A DNA stretch of 7,966 nt from Methylomonas sp. (GCA_026988195.1 JALSLS010000411.1:1-7966); one strand, 5' to 3'; counted from the stretch's first letter, positions 1-5,699 are shown. A program made the numbers and translations. The notes: generated from the letters alone by a model not told the origin.

Positions 1-1256
1 TCGCAGGAACCCAGTCAGGTTGTGGTAAAACCACGATTATGTTGGCTTTATTGCAATATCTGAAAACTCAAAACCATAGTATTACATCTTTTAAAGCGGG
101 GCCTGATTTTCTTGACCCTCTTTGGCATCAGATAATCACTGAGAGAACATCCTACAACCTAGATACGCGGATGGTTGGTTTAGAACAGTCACAGCAGCAG
201 GTTAATAAACAACATCAACAAGTTGAATTGGCTTTAATAGAAGGGGTGATGGGTTTGTTTGATGGGCGGAGTGGGGTGGGGCTAGATGGTTCTAGTGCTG
301 ACTTGGCTAAAGGCTTGCAAAGCCCCGTTATTTTGGTGGTTAATGCTAAAGGGATGAGTGGCTCTATTGTGCCTTTAGTCAGTGGTTTTTGTGATTATGC
401 CGAAAAGATGGGGGTCACTATTTCTGGTGTGATTGCTAACCAAGTGGGCAGTGCGCATCATGCGAGTTTGTTGAAGAACTTTTTATTAGACCATCAAATG
501 CCCCCTTTATTAGCTTGGATGGAAAAAGATGCTCCTGCATTAGTAGAACGTCATTTAGGGTTGGTCTCCCCTGGTAATATTGATGTTCCTGATTTTTTGA
601 GCTGTTTTCATGTTGATGCTCCCGTATTATTATCGGCATTTTCGGAATGGAATGAAGTTGCGCCGATCAGTGAAATACAAAATAAGCGATTAGCAGGAAA
701 GAAAATAGCGATTGCTAAAGATGCGGCTTGTTGTTTTATTTATCCGGCTAATATAGATTGGTTAAAACAGCAAGGTGCTGAGATCCTGTATTTTTCTGTG
801 ATTGCTGGCGATAAGGTTCCAAAAAATGCTGATGCTATGTGGTTACCAGGGGGGTATCCTGAGCTTTATGCTCAAGCGTTATCAGTGTCTAAAAGTTGGG
901 AATCATTGAACCAATTTATACAATCAGGCTTTCCTGTTTTGGCTGAGTGTGGGGGGGCTATACTTTTGGGTGAGCAATTGTTTGATATTCATGGGACTGC
1001 TTGGTCTATGGCGGGAGTCTTACCTTTTTATTCTAAAATGCAGAAAAAACTCGCTTCTTTAGGCTATAGAGAAGAGGTGAGTGGTGTGCGAGGGCATGAG
1101 TTTCATTACTCTACTCGGGTAGGTGAGCAGGAGCTTGAAGGGTGTTTTGAATGTTCTAGAGGCGATAAAGGGGTACGCTATAAGAATTTGCGTGCTTCTT
1201 ATATTCACTGGTATTTTGCAAGTGATCCTGATGTAATGGCATCTTGGTTCAGTTAA
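1..1256 (+). CDS. cobB: Cobyrinate a,c-diamide synthase, 5' partial
   Basis: This enzyme (also called CbiA; hydrogenobyrinate a,c-diamide synthase in the aerobic pathway) makes the ATP- and glutamine-dependent amidation of the a and c side chains of the corrin ring in the cytoplasm during cobalamin synthesis. The frame is already open at base 3 and reads AGTQSGCGKTT, the P-loop that normally lies within the first 15-20 residues, so only a few N-terminal codons are missing. The ATG at 39 is internal, not the start. A dethiobiotin-synthetase-like ATPase half (to about base 640) is followed by a class I glutamine amidotransferase half. That half shows LPGGYPELYA (about 845), the nucleophile Cys in AECGGA (codon 948-950), the HEFHYS histidines (codons 1095 and 1104) and the usual SYIHWYFAS ending. 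The visible 417 codons are close to full family length. No other cob gene is visible; its partners would lie to the left. Confidence 0.95.
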   Translation, partial: AGTQSGCGKTTIMLALLQYLKTQNHSITSFKAGPDFLDPLWHQIITERTSYNLDTRMVGLEQSQQQVNKQHQQVELALIEGVMGLFDGRSGVGLDGSSADLAKGLQSPVILVVNAKGMSGSIVPLVSGFCDYAEKMGVTISGVIANQVGSAHHASLLKNFLLDHQMPPLLAWMEKDAPALVERHLGLVSPGNIDVPDFLSCFHVDAPVLLSAFSEWNEVAPISEIQNKRLAGKKIAIAKDAACCFIYPANIDWLKQQGAEILYFSVIAGDKVPKNADAMWLPGGYPELYAQALSVSKSWESLNQFIQSGFPVLAECGGAILLGEQLFDIHGTAWSMAGVLPFYSKMQKKLASLGYREEVSGVRGHEFHYSTRVGEQELEGCFECSRGDKGVRYKNLRASYIHWYFASDPDVMASWFS

Positions 1257-1310
1257 GGAACATGTATGAAACAACTTACCGATTTCTAACTTGTTTTTTT
1301 TGCTCCAGAT
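1254..1310 (+). repeat. Degenerate intergenic repeat, copy A
   Basis: The first 27 bases (1254-1280), which begin with the cobB stop codon TAA, match 21 of 27 positions of 2345-2371 downstream of the peptidase gene without gaps. The shared core is TAAGGAAC(A/G)TG. Similarity continues more weakly through a T-rich stretch ending in TCCA. Both copies lie directly after a stop codon on the same strand. I do not recognise it as a named element; it may be a small palindromic repeat or the remnant of an insertion-sequence end. Confidence 0.5.
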
Positions 1311-1376
1311 GAAATGGTCTCATTCGTTGCGTAGCTTGATATGCGCTTCATGAGACCATTCCATCTGAAACAAAAA
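1297..1376. repeat. Long imperfect inverted repeat between cobB and ypfJ
   Basis: The arms 1297-1323 and 1350-1376 pair at 24 of 27 positions. The inner 18 bp (1306-1323 with 1350-1367) carry one mismatch (A1312 against C1361). Inside the 26-nt loop, GCGTA (1329-1333) can pair with TATGC (1340-1344), allowing one G-U. The T-run is on the 5' side and the A-run on the 3' side on either strand. That is the opposite of an intrinsic terminator, so this is better read as an RNA hairpin, a cruciform-forming repeat or a miniature inverted-repeat element. It ends just before the likely ypfJ promoter. Confidence 0.65.
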
Positions 1377-1384
1377 TCCTACGT

Positions 1385-1390
1385 TATAAT
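1385..1390 (+). promoter_or_regulatory. Probable -10 box for ypfJ
   Basis: A perfect TATAAT lies 52 bp before the ypfJ ATG. No good -35 hexamer sits 16-18 bp upstream, because that position falls inside the right arm of the inverted repeat 1297-1376. Transcription would start near 1397 and give a leader of about 46 nt. The call rests on the hexamer and position alone. Confidence 0.4.
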
Positions 1391-1442
1391 TTCGGGAAGT
1401 TATTCCATACACGTCCCTAATCTTTTAAATAAAGGGTAAAAC

Positions 1443-2342
1443 ATGAAATGGCGTAATCGAAGAAGCAGTCAAAATATTGAAGATAGGCGAGGGTATCACC
1501 AGCCTAGAAGAGCGGGTAAAAAAACGGGTGGTTTAATGGCTATTGTTATTACTTTAGGGGCAATGTACTTCGGAGTGGATCCAAAGCTTGTTTTGGGTAT
1601 TGTGGACGGTCTTTCTATTCAAGCCCCAAAGCTTGTTTTGGGTATTGTGGACGGTCTTTCTATTCAAGCCCCTAGTGCCCAACAAACCAATTATCGGCCA
1701 TCAGAAAAGCAACAGCAATTAGGGCAATTTGTTAGTGTTGTTTTGGCTGATACCGAAGATACTTGGAATGCTCTTTTTCAACAACAAGGTTTACGTTATC
1801 AAGAGCCAAAATTGGTGATGTTTACTGATAAAGTGCGTTCGGCTTGCGGGAATGCAGAAGCGGCTATGGGACCTTTTTATTGCTCTGGTGATCATAAAAT
1901 TTATATAGATTTAGGCTTTTACCAACAACTAAAAGCCAGGCATAATGCGCCGGGTGATTTTGCTCAGGCTTATGTCATTGCGCATGAGGTGGGACACCAT
2001 GTACAAACATTATTAGGCATTTCGACTAAAGTACGTCAAGCTCAACAGGGGATTAGTCAGGCGCAGGCTAACCAGCTATCTGTCAGGCTAGAGTTACAGG
2101 CAGATTGTTTTGCTGGGCTTTGGGCAAATCATACAGAAAAGGCTAAACAGATACTGGAGCAAGGTGATATTGAAGAAGCTTTAACTGCGGCCAGTGCTAT
2201 TGGTGATGACCGTTTACAAAAACAGGCCAGAGGTTATGCAAGCCCTGAGTCATTTACTCATGGAACTTCTCAACAACGGGTAAAGTGGTTTAAAAAAGGA
2301 TTTAGTGAAGGCTCTATACAAGGTTGTAATACTTTTTCTTAA
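1443..2342 (+). CDS. ypfJ: YpfJ-family neutral zinc metallopeptidase, membrane anchored
   Basis: This is a putative zinc metallopeptidase of the YpfJ family (Pfam Zn_peptidase, PF04228); its substrate is not established. The start MKWRNRRSSQNIEDRRG is typical, and AAAGGG at 1431-1436 lies 6 nt before the ATG. A basic N-terminus leads into one transmembrane segment (about residues 29-45), so the catalytic part is probably periplasmic. The zinc site HEVGHH is at residues 181-186, and downstream ELQADCFAG (217-225) supplies the likely third ligand. C135 and C147 (in SACG and GPFYC) may form a disulfide. The protein has 299 residues, 15 of which come from a perfect duplication at residues 47-76; without it the length matches the usual 280-290. 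It appears to be transcribed alone, from a promoter near 1385. The family assignment is firm; the physiological role is unknown. Confidence 0.93.
   Translation: MKWRNRRSSQNIEDRRGYHQPRRAGKKTGGLMAIVITLGAMYFGVDPKLVLGIVDGLSIQAPKLVLGIVDGLSIQAPSAQQTNYRPSEKQQQLGQFVSVVLADTEDTWNALFQQQGLRYQEPKLVMFTDKVRSACGNAEAAMGPFYCSGDHKIYIDLGFYQQLKARHNAPGDFAQAYVIAHEVGHHVQTLLGISTKVRQAQQGISQAQANQLSVRLELQADCFAGLWANHTEKAKQILEQGDIEEALTAASAIGDDRLQKQARGYASPESFTHGTSQQRVKWFKKGFSEGSIQGCNTFS
1581..1672 (+). repeat. Perfect 45-bp in-frame tandem duplication in ypfJ
   Basis: Units 1581-1625 and 1626-1670 are identical base for base, and CC at 1671-1672 begins a third. Each encodes the 15 residues PKLVLGIVDGLSIQA. The unit is a multiple of three, so copy-number change keeps the frame. 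The duplication lies in the linker between the transmembrane segment and the catalytic domain. Complete identity, with no synonymous changes, points to a very recent event such as replication slippage. Confidence 0.97.
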
Positions 2343-2344
2343 GC

Positions 2345-2400
2345 TAAGGAACGTGCAAGAAATAACTTGCTCAACTAGCTAGTCTTTTTGTCCATCTTCT
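2345..2400 (+). repeat. Degenerate intergenic repeat, copy B
   Basis: This copy starts 2 bp after the ypfJ stop codon. Bases 2345-2371 match copy A (1254-1280) at 21 of 27 positions. It contains a perfect 5-bp hairpin, GCAAG (2355-2359) with CTTGC (2366-2370), then the palindrome ACTAGCTAGT (2374-2383) followed by CTTTTTG. A role as a 3'-end structure for ypfJ is possible, but the T-run is about 14 nt past the hairpin, so it is not a standard intrinsic terminator. Nothing coding is seen in 2343-2510. Confidence 0.5.
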
Positions 2401-2477
2401 GTGTCATCTACATGGGTGTAGTTAAGGGGCGGACCATGTATGACCCCGTATTTGCAATTTATTTTCAGTCTCATGGG

Positions 2478-2503
2478 TACTTATACTTATACTTATACTT
2501 ATA
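2478..2503. repeat. Hexanucleotide simple repeat, (TTATAC)n
   Basis: Four consecutive ACTTAT units (2479-2502) with a partial flanking base on each side lie 7 bp beyond the stop codon of the nucleotidyltransferase gene (2511-3401, minus strand). The repeat is intergenic, so changes in copy number would affect only the 3' untranslated region of the AbiE-like operon. Confidence 0.9.
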
Positions 2504-2510
2504 GTATTAT

Positions 2511-3401
2511 TTACAACCGCCTCGAGCCATCACTTAAAAAGGCATCCATAAAAATAATAAACAGTTCTTCACATTGCTCTAAACTTTTATGCGAATTGTT
2601 CTTCATATCTCTTACAAATTGTTCTTTTTTCACATCATTATTAAATAAAGCGGCTTCAAGAAAAGTTTTTGTATCTGGCGATGCGATTTCAGATACATCC
2701 GTGCCTAATTTCATGGCGCTGGCTTTTGTTTCATCCCAGCCTTGTGTTTCCATATAGTCTTGCTCATACAATACATCAAATACTTCAGGAATTTTGCTAT
2801 AAGTCTCAATCAAATAGACAAAATCTGAGGCATCCTTTGGCCTTAAATCAAACTCTCTATCCAGCCAAGCAAGTAGCTTAAGTAAGCAAATTCCTGCAGG
2901 TGAGGCAACGGGTATGATTATTTCTGGCTTTTCACTAATCTGTACTTGCAAGGCATTTGTAAACGCTTCAGAGAAGCCTCGAACATTCATTACGGTATGT
3001 TGTTTTGGCGGCCAGTAAATATTGTTATCAGCATCAGCAATTTCACCAAAGGGTATAATATCAATTTCCCATTCGTGATCTGTGCCACTCCTATAATACA
3101 GTCGATGTGCTCTATTGTTATCAGCGTGATAATCTGCCGCAAGTAAGCGGCCTGTTAAGGCATTGAATTCATCCCAACTCGCTATATTAATAGCAAAATC
3201 GACATCTCTTGTACCCCGTTCTATTTTTGAACCAAAGCCGTGAACCAATACTAAATCTCGCGCCATCGCCCCCACCACAAGATAATCAATATCTAAAACT
3301 TTCGCATGTCCACTAATATCAGCATACAAATCGACCAACCCTAGCGGAAGCTTGCCTGCAATATTAACGTATGTGGTTTTCACGGAGCCTCTTCGCTGCA
3401 T
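2511..3401 (-). CDS. AbiEii-like nucleotidyltransferase (type IV TA toxin candidate)
   Basis: This is a DNA polymerase beta-like nucleotidyltransferase of the AbiEii/AbiGii toxin group, the presumed toxin of a type IV toxin-antitoxin pair. Members are thought to transfer nucleotides to RNA or other targets and stop growth. The 296-residue frame shows VVGAMARD (residues 42-49) and TRDVDFA (64-70), the paired Asp metal-binding motif. WEIDIIPFG (111-119) gives a likely third acidic residue. LLKLLAW (173-179) with the later KDASDF (189-194) corresponds to the conserved Lys and Asp motif of the family. The frame overlaps the upstream regulator by 38 bp with no Shine-Dalgarno before the ATG. A GTG at 3383-3381 has AAGAGG just upstream and would give 290 residues with a 20-bp overlap; either start implies translational coupling. 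The fold is clear; toxicity is inferred from the partner. No frameshift or missing motif was seen. Confidence 0.85.
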   Translation of the reverse strand: MQRRGSVKTTYVNIAGKLPLGLVDLYADISGHAKVLDIDYLVVGAMARDLVLVHGFGSKIERGTRDVDFAINIASWDEFNALTGRLLAADYHADNNRAHRLYYRSGTDHEWEIDIIPFGEIADADNNIYWPPKQHTVMNVRGFSEAFTNALQVQISEKPEIIIPVASPAGICLLKLLAWLDREFDLRPKDASDFVYLIETYSKIPEVFDVLYEQDYMETQGWDETKASAMKLGTDVSEIASPDTKTFLEAALFNNDVKKEQFVRDMKNNSHKSLEQCEELFIIFMDAFLSDGSRRL

Positions 3402-4485
3402 CTAAGTTACGTGCATCACCTGTTTCTATCAAATCAGCATAGGTAATAATAGGTGGAGCTAGATCGACATGCTCATTTGTTTCAATATCATTTTCCCCCT
3501 TGAATTCAATATTCCAGAAAGGTTCTATTAAATCAATTTGCATGTTTGGCCTTTCATGGGCTTCAGCTTTTCTTAAACGAGCCATCTTAAGAAACCCCCG
3601 CACATTCTCCTTTTTGATATACACCGTTGCATGTTTGGGATTTAGGTAATCTGTAGTTTTTGCAGCCGCAACCTCACCACCCCAGAGTGCATTAAATTCC
3701 TCAGCGTTTATGCCTTCCCACCAAAAAGGATCATCCGCGGTAAAGCGGCCTATCATGTATTTTTCTTTTAATTTATAGGGGTACGCTTCTACCCATTTAT
3801 TTAATAAGCCATCAACATCAGCAAGCTTGCGCTGTTTTTTATTGATCCCTTCAAGAATAAACCCTTGAGCTATTAAATCACGAATTACCCAACCCACCGT
3901 TCCTAGTGCGACTTGAGCCTGATCAGCAATTTGACGATAGGGCGCATTGATAAGCGCTTTATTTCTAAGGAAAGCAAAAACCACTTTCATTCCTGTCGGT
4001 TGAAAGGCTTTACCGGTTTTAGTTTTTTGCTCAGTGATAAACTCTTTTTCAAGCTTATTACCTTTGATATAAATATAGATAGGTGGCTGATTGATATACG
4101 CATTACCCACAGCATCCATAAATTGGATACCCGCCTCTTTTAATCGTTCGCCCATTTTAGGGTTTATATAATCCGCCACAAACAAGCCCTGATTACCGGC
4201 TTCAGAAATTCTATTGATCTGGTTAATAATCGCGCCAATGTTAGCCTGATTTGCCCACTTCTTAATTTCAACAAAGAGCGTTTTCCCTTTCTTAGCTCCG
4301 TTATTGATTTCATCAGCAGTCATCTGGATGATTGCATCGACACGCTTATCGTATAAAGTCGTATCAGTATTAATAATAGTAAAGCGCAGGCCAGCCTCAC
4401 GCTGAATAGCAGCAATGGCTTTATCAAGTATTTGATATTCTGTCGTTTGTTGATCCATGCTGTCTTTGTTTACTAAAGGTTTCAT
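3364..4485 (-). CDS. AbiEi-family antitoxin / transcriptional regulator
   Basis: This is the regulator and presumed antitoxin of a type IV system (AbiEi_2-type, probably PF09952). In known AbiE pairs the antitoxin represses its own promoter and counteracts the toxin without binding it. The N-terminal domain (to about residue 145) includes RVDA (D50), FVEIKK (E73, K75) and the family hallmark MDAVGNAYI (123-131). A winged helix-turn-helix follows (about 163-215, with PYRQIADQAQVALGTVGWVI at 182-201). The C-terminal domain ends with the typical YADLIETGDARNLDAAKRLRE. D50, E73 and K75 resemble a PD-(D/E)xK nuclease core, which is unusual for an antitoxin. Two starts are possible: ATG at 4485 (373 residues) and ATG at 4458 (364 residues, MDQQTTEYQ). 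Neither has a strong Shine-Dalgarno. It is the first gene of the pair, with its own promoter and operator directly upstream. Confidence 0.85.
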   Translation of the reverse strand: MKPLVNKDSMDQQTTEYQILDKAIAAIQREAGLRFTIINTDTTLYDKRVDAIIQMTADEINNGAKKGKTLFVEIKKWANQANIGAIINQINRISEAGNQGLFVADYINPKMGERLKEAGIQFMDAVGNAYINQPPIYIYIKGNKLEKEFITEQKTKTGKAFQPTGMKVVFAFLRNKALINAPYRQIADQAQVALGTVGWVIRDLIAQGFILEGINKKQRKLADVDGLLNKWVEAYPYKLKEKYMIGRFTADDPFWWEGINAEEFNALWGGEVAAAKTTDYLNPKHATVYIKKENVRGFLKMARLRKAEAHERPNMQIDLIEPFWNIEFKGENDIETNEHVDLAPPIITYADLIETGDARNLDAAKRLRENHIR

Positions 4486-4498
4486 TAACTAGTCAATA

Positions 4499-4551
4499 TG
4501 TTCAAAATTATATCATGTTCAATATTAATGAACAATTAATAATACTGAACG
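4499..4551 (-). promoter_or_regulatory. Promoter with nested four-half-site operator for the abiE-like operon
   Basis: On the minus strand, TATAAT (4512-4507) is preceded by an extended TG (TGA, 4515-4513). TTGTTC (4535-4530), a weak -35, lies at the ideal 17-bp spacing. Four half-sites surround them: TGTTCA at 4499-4504 and 4516-4521, then TGAACA at 4529-4534 and TGAACG at 4546-4551. The inner and outer pairs share the centre 4525, with 17-bp steps between like half-sites. The outer site departs by one base. Repressor bound here would cover both the -10 and the -35, which fits negative autoregulation by the downstream AbiEi-like protein, as known for AbiE systems. Transcription would begin near 4500. 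Confidence 0.65.
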
Positions 4552-4765
4552 TTAGCTAAGCAGAGTCTGCTAATGAAAGAATAATAAAGCACACTATATA
4601 CTTCATTTCTTTCCTTTACCTTTTCAGAAGACATACAACTCATTATTCTATCTAGGTTACTTATCATAAACTCTAACTTCTCAATTATGGCAATAAACAC
4701 CATAAAACCAGTAATACTAAACGTGTTAACTTACTTTCAAAAGAGTTAGAGTTAGGGGGCTATCT
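4552..4765. other. Non-coding gap between the DUF3465 gene and the abiE operator
   Basis: No supported gene is present. AGCAGA-G-TCTGCT (4559-4571) is a short palindrome. AACTCTAACT (4669-4678) and AGTTAGAGTT (4744-4753) form a 10-bp inverted repeat with a 65-nt loop, next to a doubled GAGTTA. No intrinsic terminator with a proper T-run follows the DUF3465 stop codon. Confidence 0.5.
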
Positions 4766-5263
4766 TTATTGGTAGGTTTGACCTTTATGTTTTAACCAAC
4801 CATTTATATGGCGACCACCCGGATCTCTATGAGTCCAATGAACGATTCCGCCTTTTTCATTCCATTCATACTCCCCATAAAACGCTACGTTATCACCTTC
4901 TTTTAAACCCTCAATTCTAGGGGCTAAATCAATATTATGAGCGATCAGTATGGATAATCTGTTAACTTTTAAGATAAATTTTTGATGTCTCGAACCCTTT
5001 AGATCGTCGGCTAATACTTTAAGAACAATGCCTTGGTATTTTACTTGAACATCACTTTGATGGTTATTGTAGGCTGATAGGATTGGGTTACTAGTGCTTT
5101 TTGTCTGTGCTTGAAAAGAGCTTTGTTTCTGAGTAGGGGGCGATTGAGGGGCGGAAACAGATTTTGCACTCAGTGTTGAGCTATCAAAAAGTGAAACTCC
5201 TGTTTTCTGTTCGACAATATAGGCTAAAACAACAAGAATAACTGAATAAAGAATTTTTTTCAT
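4766..5263 (-). CDS. DUF3465 family protein, N-terminally anchored
   Basis: This 165-residue protein belongs to the uncharacterised DUF3465 family, recognised from its conserved C-terminal half; its function is unknown. The N-terminus MKKILYSVILVVLAYIV (1-17) is an uncleaved anchor or a signal peptide. A Ser/Gln/Pro-rich linker (about 28-65) follows, then the conserved domain (about 72-165). Its blocks are KGSRHQKFIL (89-98), AHNIDLAPRI (108-117), GEYEWNEKGG (130-139), HWTHRDPGGRH (142-152) and GWLKHKG (155-161). The many short strands and conserved His, Asp and Trp residues suggest a small beta-barrel in the periplasm; that is inference. No good Shine-Dalgarno precedes the ATG. It is divergent from cbtB across 111 bp, and its stop lies 280 bp before the AbiE-like operon, which has its own promoter. 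Confidence 0.85.
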   Translation of the reverse strand: MKKILYSVILVVLAYIVEQKTGVSLFDSSTLSAKSVSAPQSPPTQKQSSFQAQTKSTSNPILSAYNNHQSDVQVKYQGIVLKVLADDLKGSRHQKFILKVNRLSILIAHNIDLAPRIEGLKEGDNVAFYGEYEWNEKGGIVHWTHRDPGGRHINGWLKHKGQTYQ

Positions 5264-5333
5264 AGTAATAGAATTAAGATTATCGGTGTAAGAATAGTTT
5301 AACAGTGTCTATAGCTATGGGGTTAATTTGTGC

Positions 5334-5339
5334 TAAAAT
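5334..5339 (+). promoter_or_regulatory. Probable extended -10 box for cbtB
   Basis: TGCTAAAAT (5331-5339) has the form of an extended -10 element (TG-N-TAAAAT) 35 bp before the cbtB ATG. No convincing -35 lies upstream. The 111-bp divergent gap is too short for a full cobalamin riboswitch and I see none of its conserved boxes. Confidence 0.35.
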
Positions 5340-5374
5340 TAAACGAATAGAATTGATTAACTAATGGTAAGAAA

Positions 5375-5560
5375 ATGTCAGAAATTTCTACAATTAAGCA
5401 AAATACAACTAGTGTTTCGGCACAAGCTAAAACTCGTCAAGTATTAGGCGCTGCTTTGTTGGGTGTTATGGTTTTAATGGTGGTGGGCTTTGCGCCTATT
5501 GAAGTTATCCATAATGCTACGCATGATACTCGTCATAGCACTGGGTTTCCTTGTCACTAA
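5375..5560 (+). CDS. cbtB: Cobalt transporter subunit CbtB
   Basis: CbtB is the small subunit of the CbtAB system, predicted from genome context to import cobalt for cobalamin synthesis. The protein has the usual family length, 61 residues. It has a hydrophilic start, one transmembrane segment (about 23-41, from VLGAALLG to VVGFAP) and the characteristic histidine tail HNATHDTRHSTGFPCH (46-61). H46, H50, H54, C60 and H61 are candidate metal ligands on the outer face. A weak GGTAAG lies just before the ATG. CbtA, the larger membrane partner, normally follows at once but is not here: the next full gene is a convergent MCP 300 bp away. The cobalamin gene cobB about 4 kb to the left is consistent with its role but is not in the same operon. 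Confidence 0.92.
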   Translation: MSEISTIKQNTTSVSAQAKTRQVLGAALLGVMVLMVVGFAPIEVIHNATHDTRHSTGFPCH

Positions 5561-5613
5561 TGTTGCTTAGAAAGTTGTGTATTATGTCTAGCTTTCACCT
5601 TCTTAGGAATTAG
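5560..5613 (+). pseudogene. Possible remnant of the cbtA start (17 codons)
   Basis: An ATG overlaps the cbtB stop (TAATG) and opens 17 codons beginning MLLRKLCIM before a TAG at 5611-5613. Stop-start overlap is a usual arrangement for cbtB-cbtA, and a short basic-hydrophobic start such as MLxRR is common in CbtA. The similarity covers only a few residues and could be chance. It could also be nothing more than cbtB 3' untranslated sequence. Confidence 0.2.
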
Positions 5614-5622
5614 AAGGTGAAA
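5593..5622 (+). terminator. Perfect 11-bp hairpin downstream of cbtB
   Basis: TTTCACCTTCT (5593-5603) pairs perfectly with AGAAGGTGAAA (5612-5622) around an 8-nt loop, 32 bp after the cbtB stop. No T-run follows on either strand, so it may be a 3'-end stabilising or Rho-assisted structure rather than a standard intrinsic terminator. Confidence 0.45.
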
Positions 5623-5699
5623 CCTCAATACTAGATATATAGGAAAAAGGTTGGAGTCTGGTCTTTGGTTTATGGTGAGAAAATAGATATTCTTCAAAA

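Noticed and set aside
436..1274. Open frames 436-639 and 1059-1274 on the minus strand
   Set aside because: They lie opposite the clear cobB frame, with low-complexity or unlikely protein sequence and no ribosome binding site.
1577..1589. Adjacent GGATCC and AAGCTT strings suggesting cloning-vector sequence
   Set aside because: They fall inside a family-typical ypfJ reading frame, the second is repeated with the 45-bp duplication, and no other vector features are present.
2478..2503. Short CRISPR-like or iteron array
   Set aside because: The unit is only 6 bp with no spacers; it is a simple sequence repeat.
2440..3146. Plus-strand open frames 2440-2757, 2669-2881 and 2946-3146
   Set aside because: They are antisense to the nucleotidyltransferase, which has recognisable catalytic motifs. 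The TYTYTYT stretch in the first is only the hexamer repeat translated.
3913..4143. Plus-strand open frame opposite the AbiEi-like gene
   Set aside because: It lies entirely within the coding sequence of a recognised family and has no start signal of its own.
4669..4753. 10-bp inverted repeat as a terminator for the DUF3465 gene
   Set aside because: The loop is 65 nt and no T-run follows, so it is more likely a chance match in AT-rich sequence.
5264..5374. Cobalamin riboswitch upstream of cbtB
   Set aside because: Such riboswitches often control cbtAB, but the gap is only 111 bp, must also serve the divergent gene, and shows no B12-box-like sequence.
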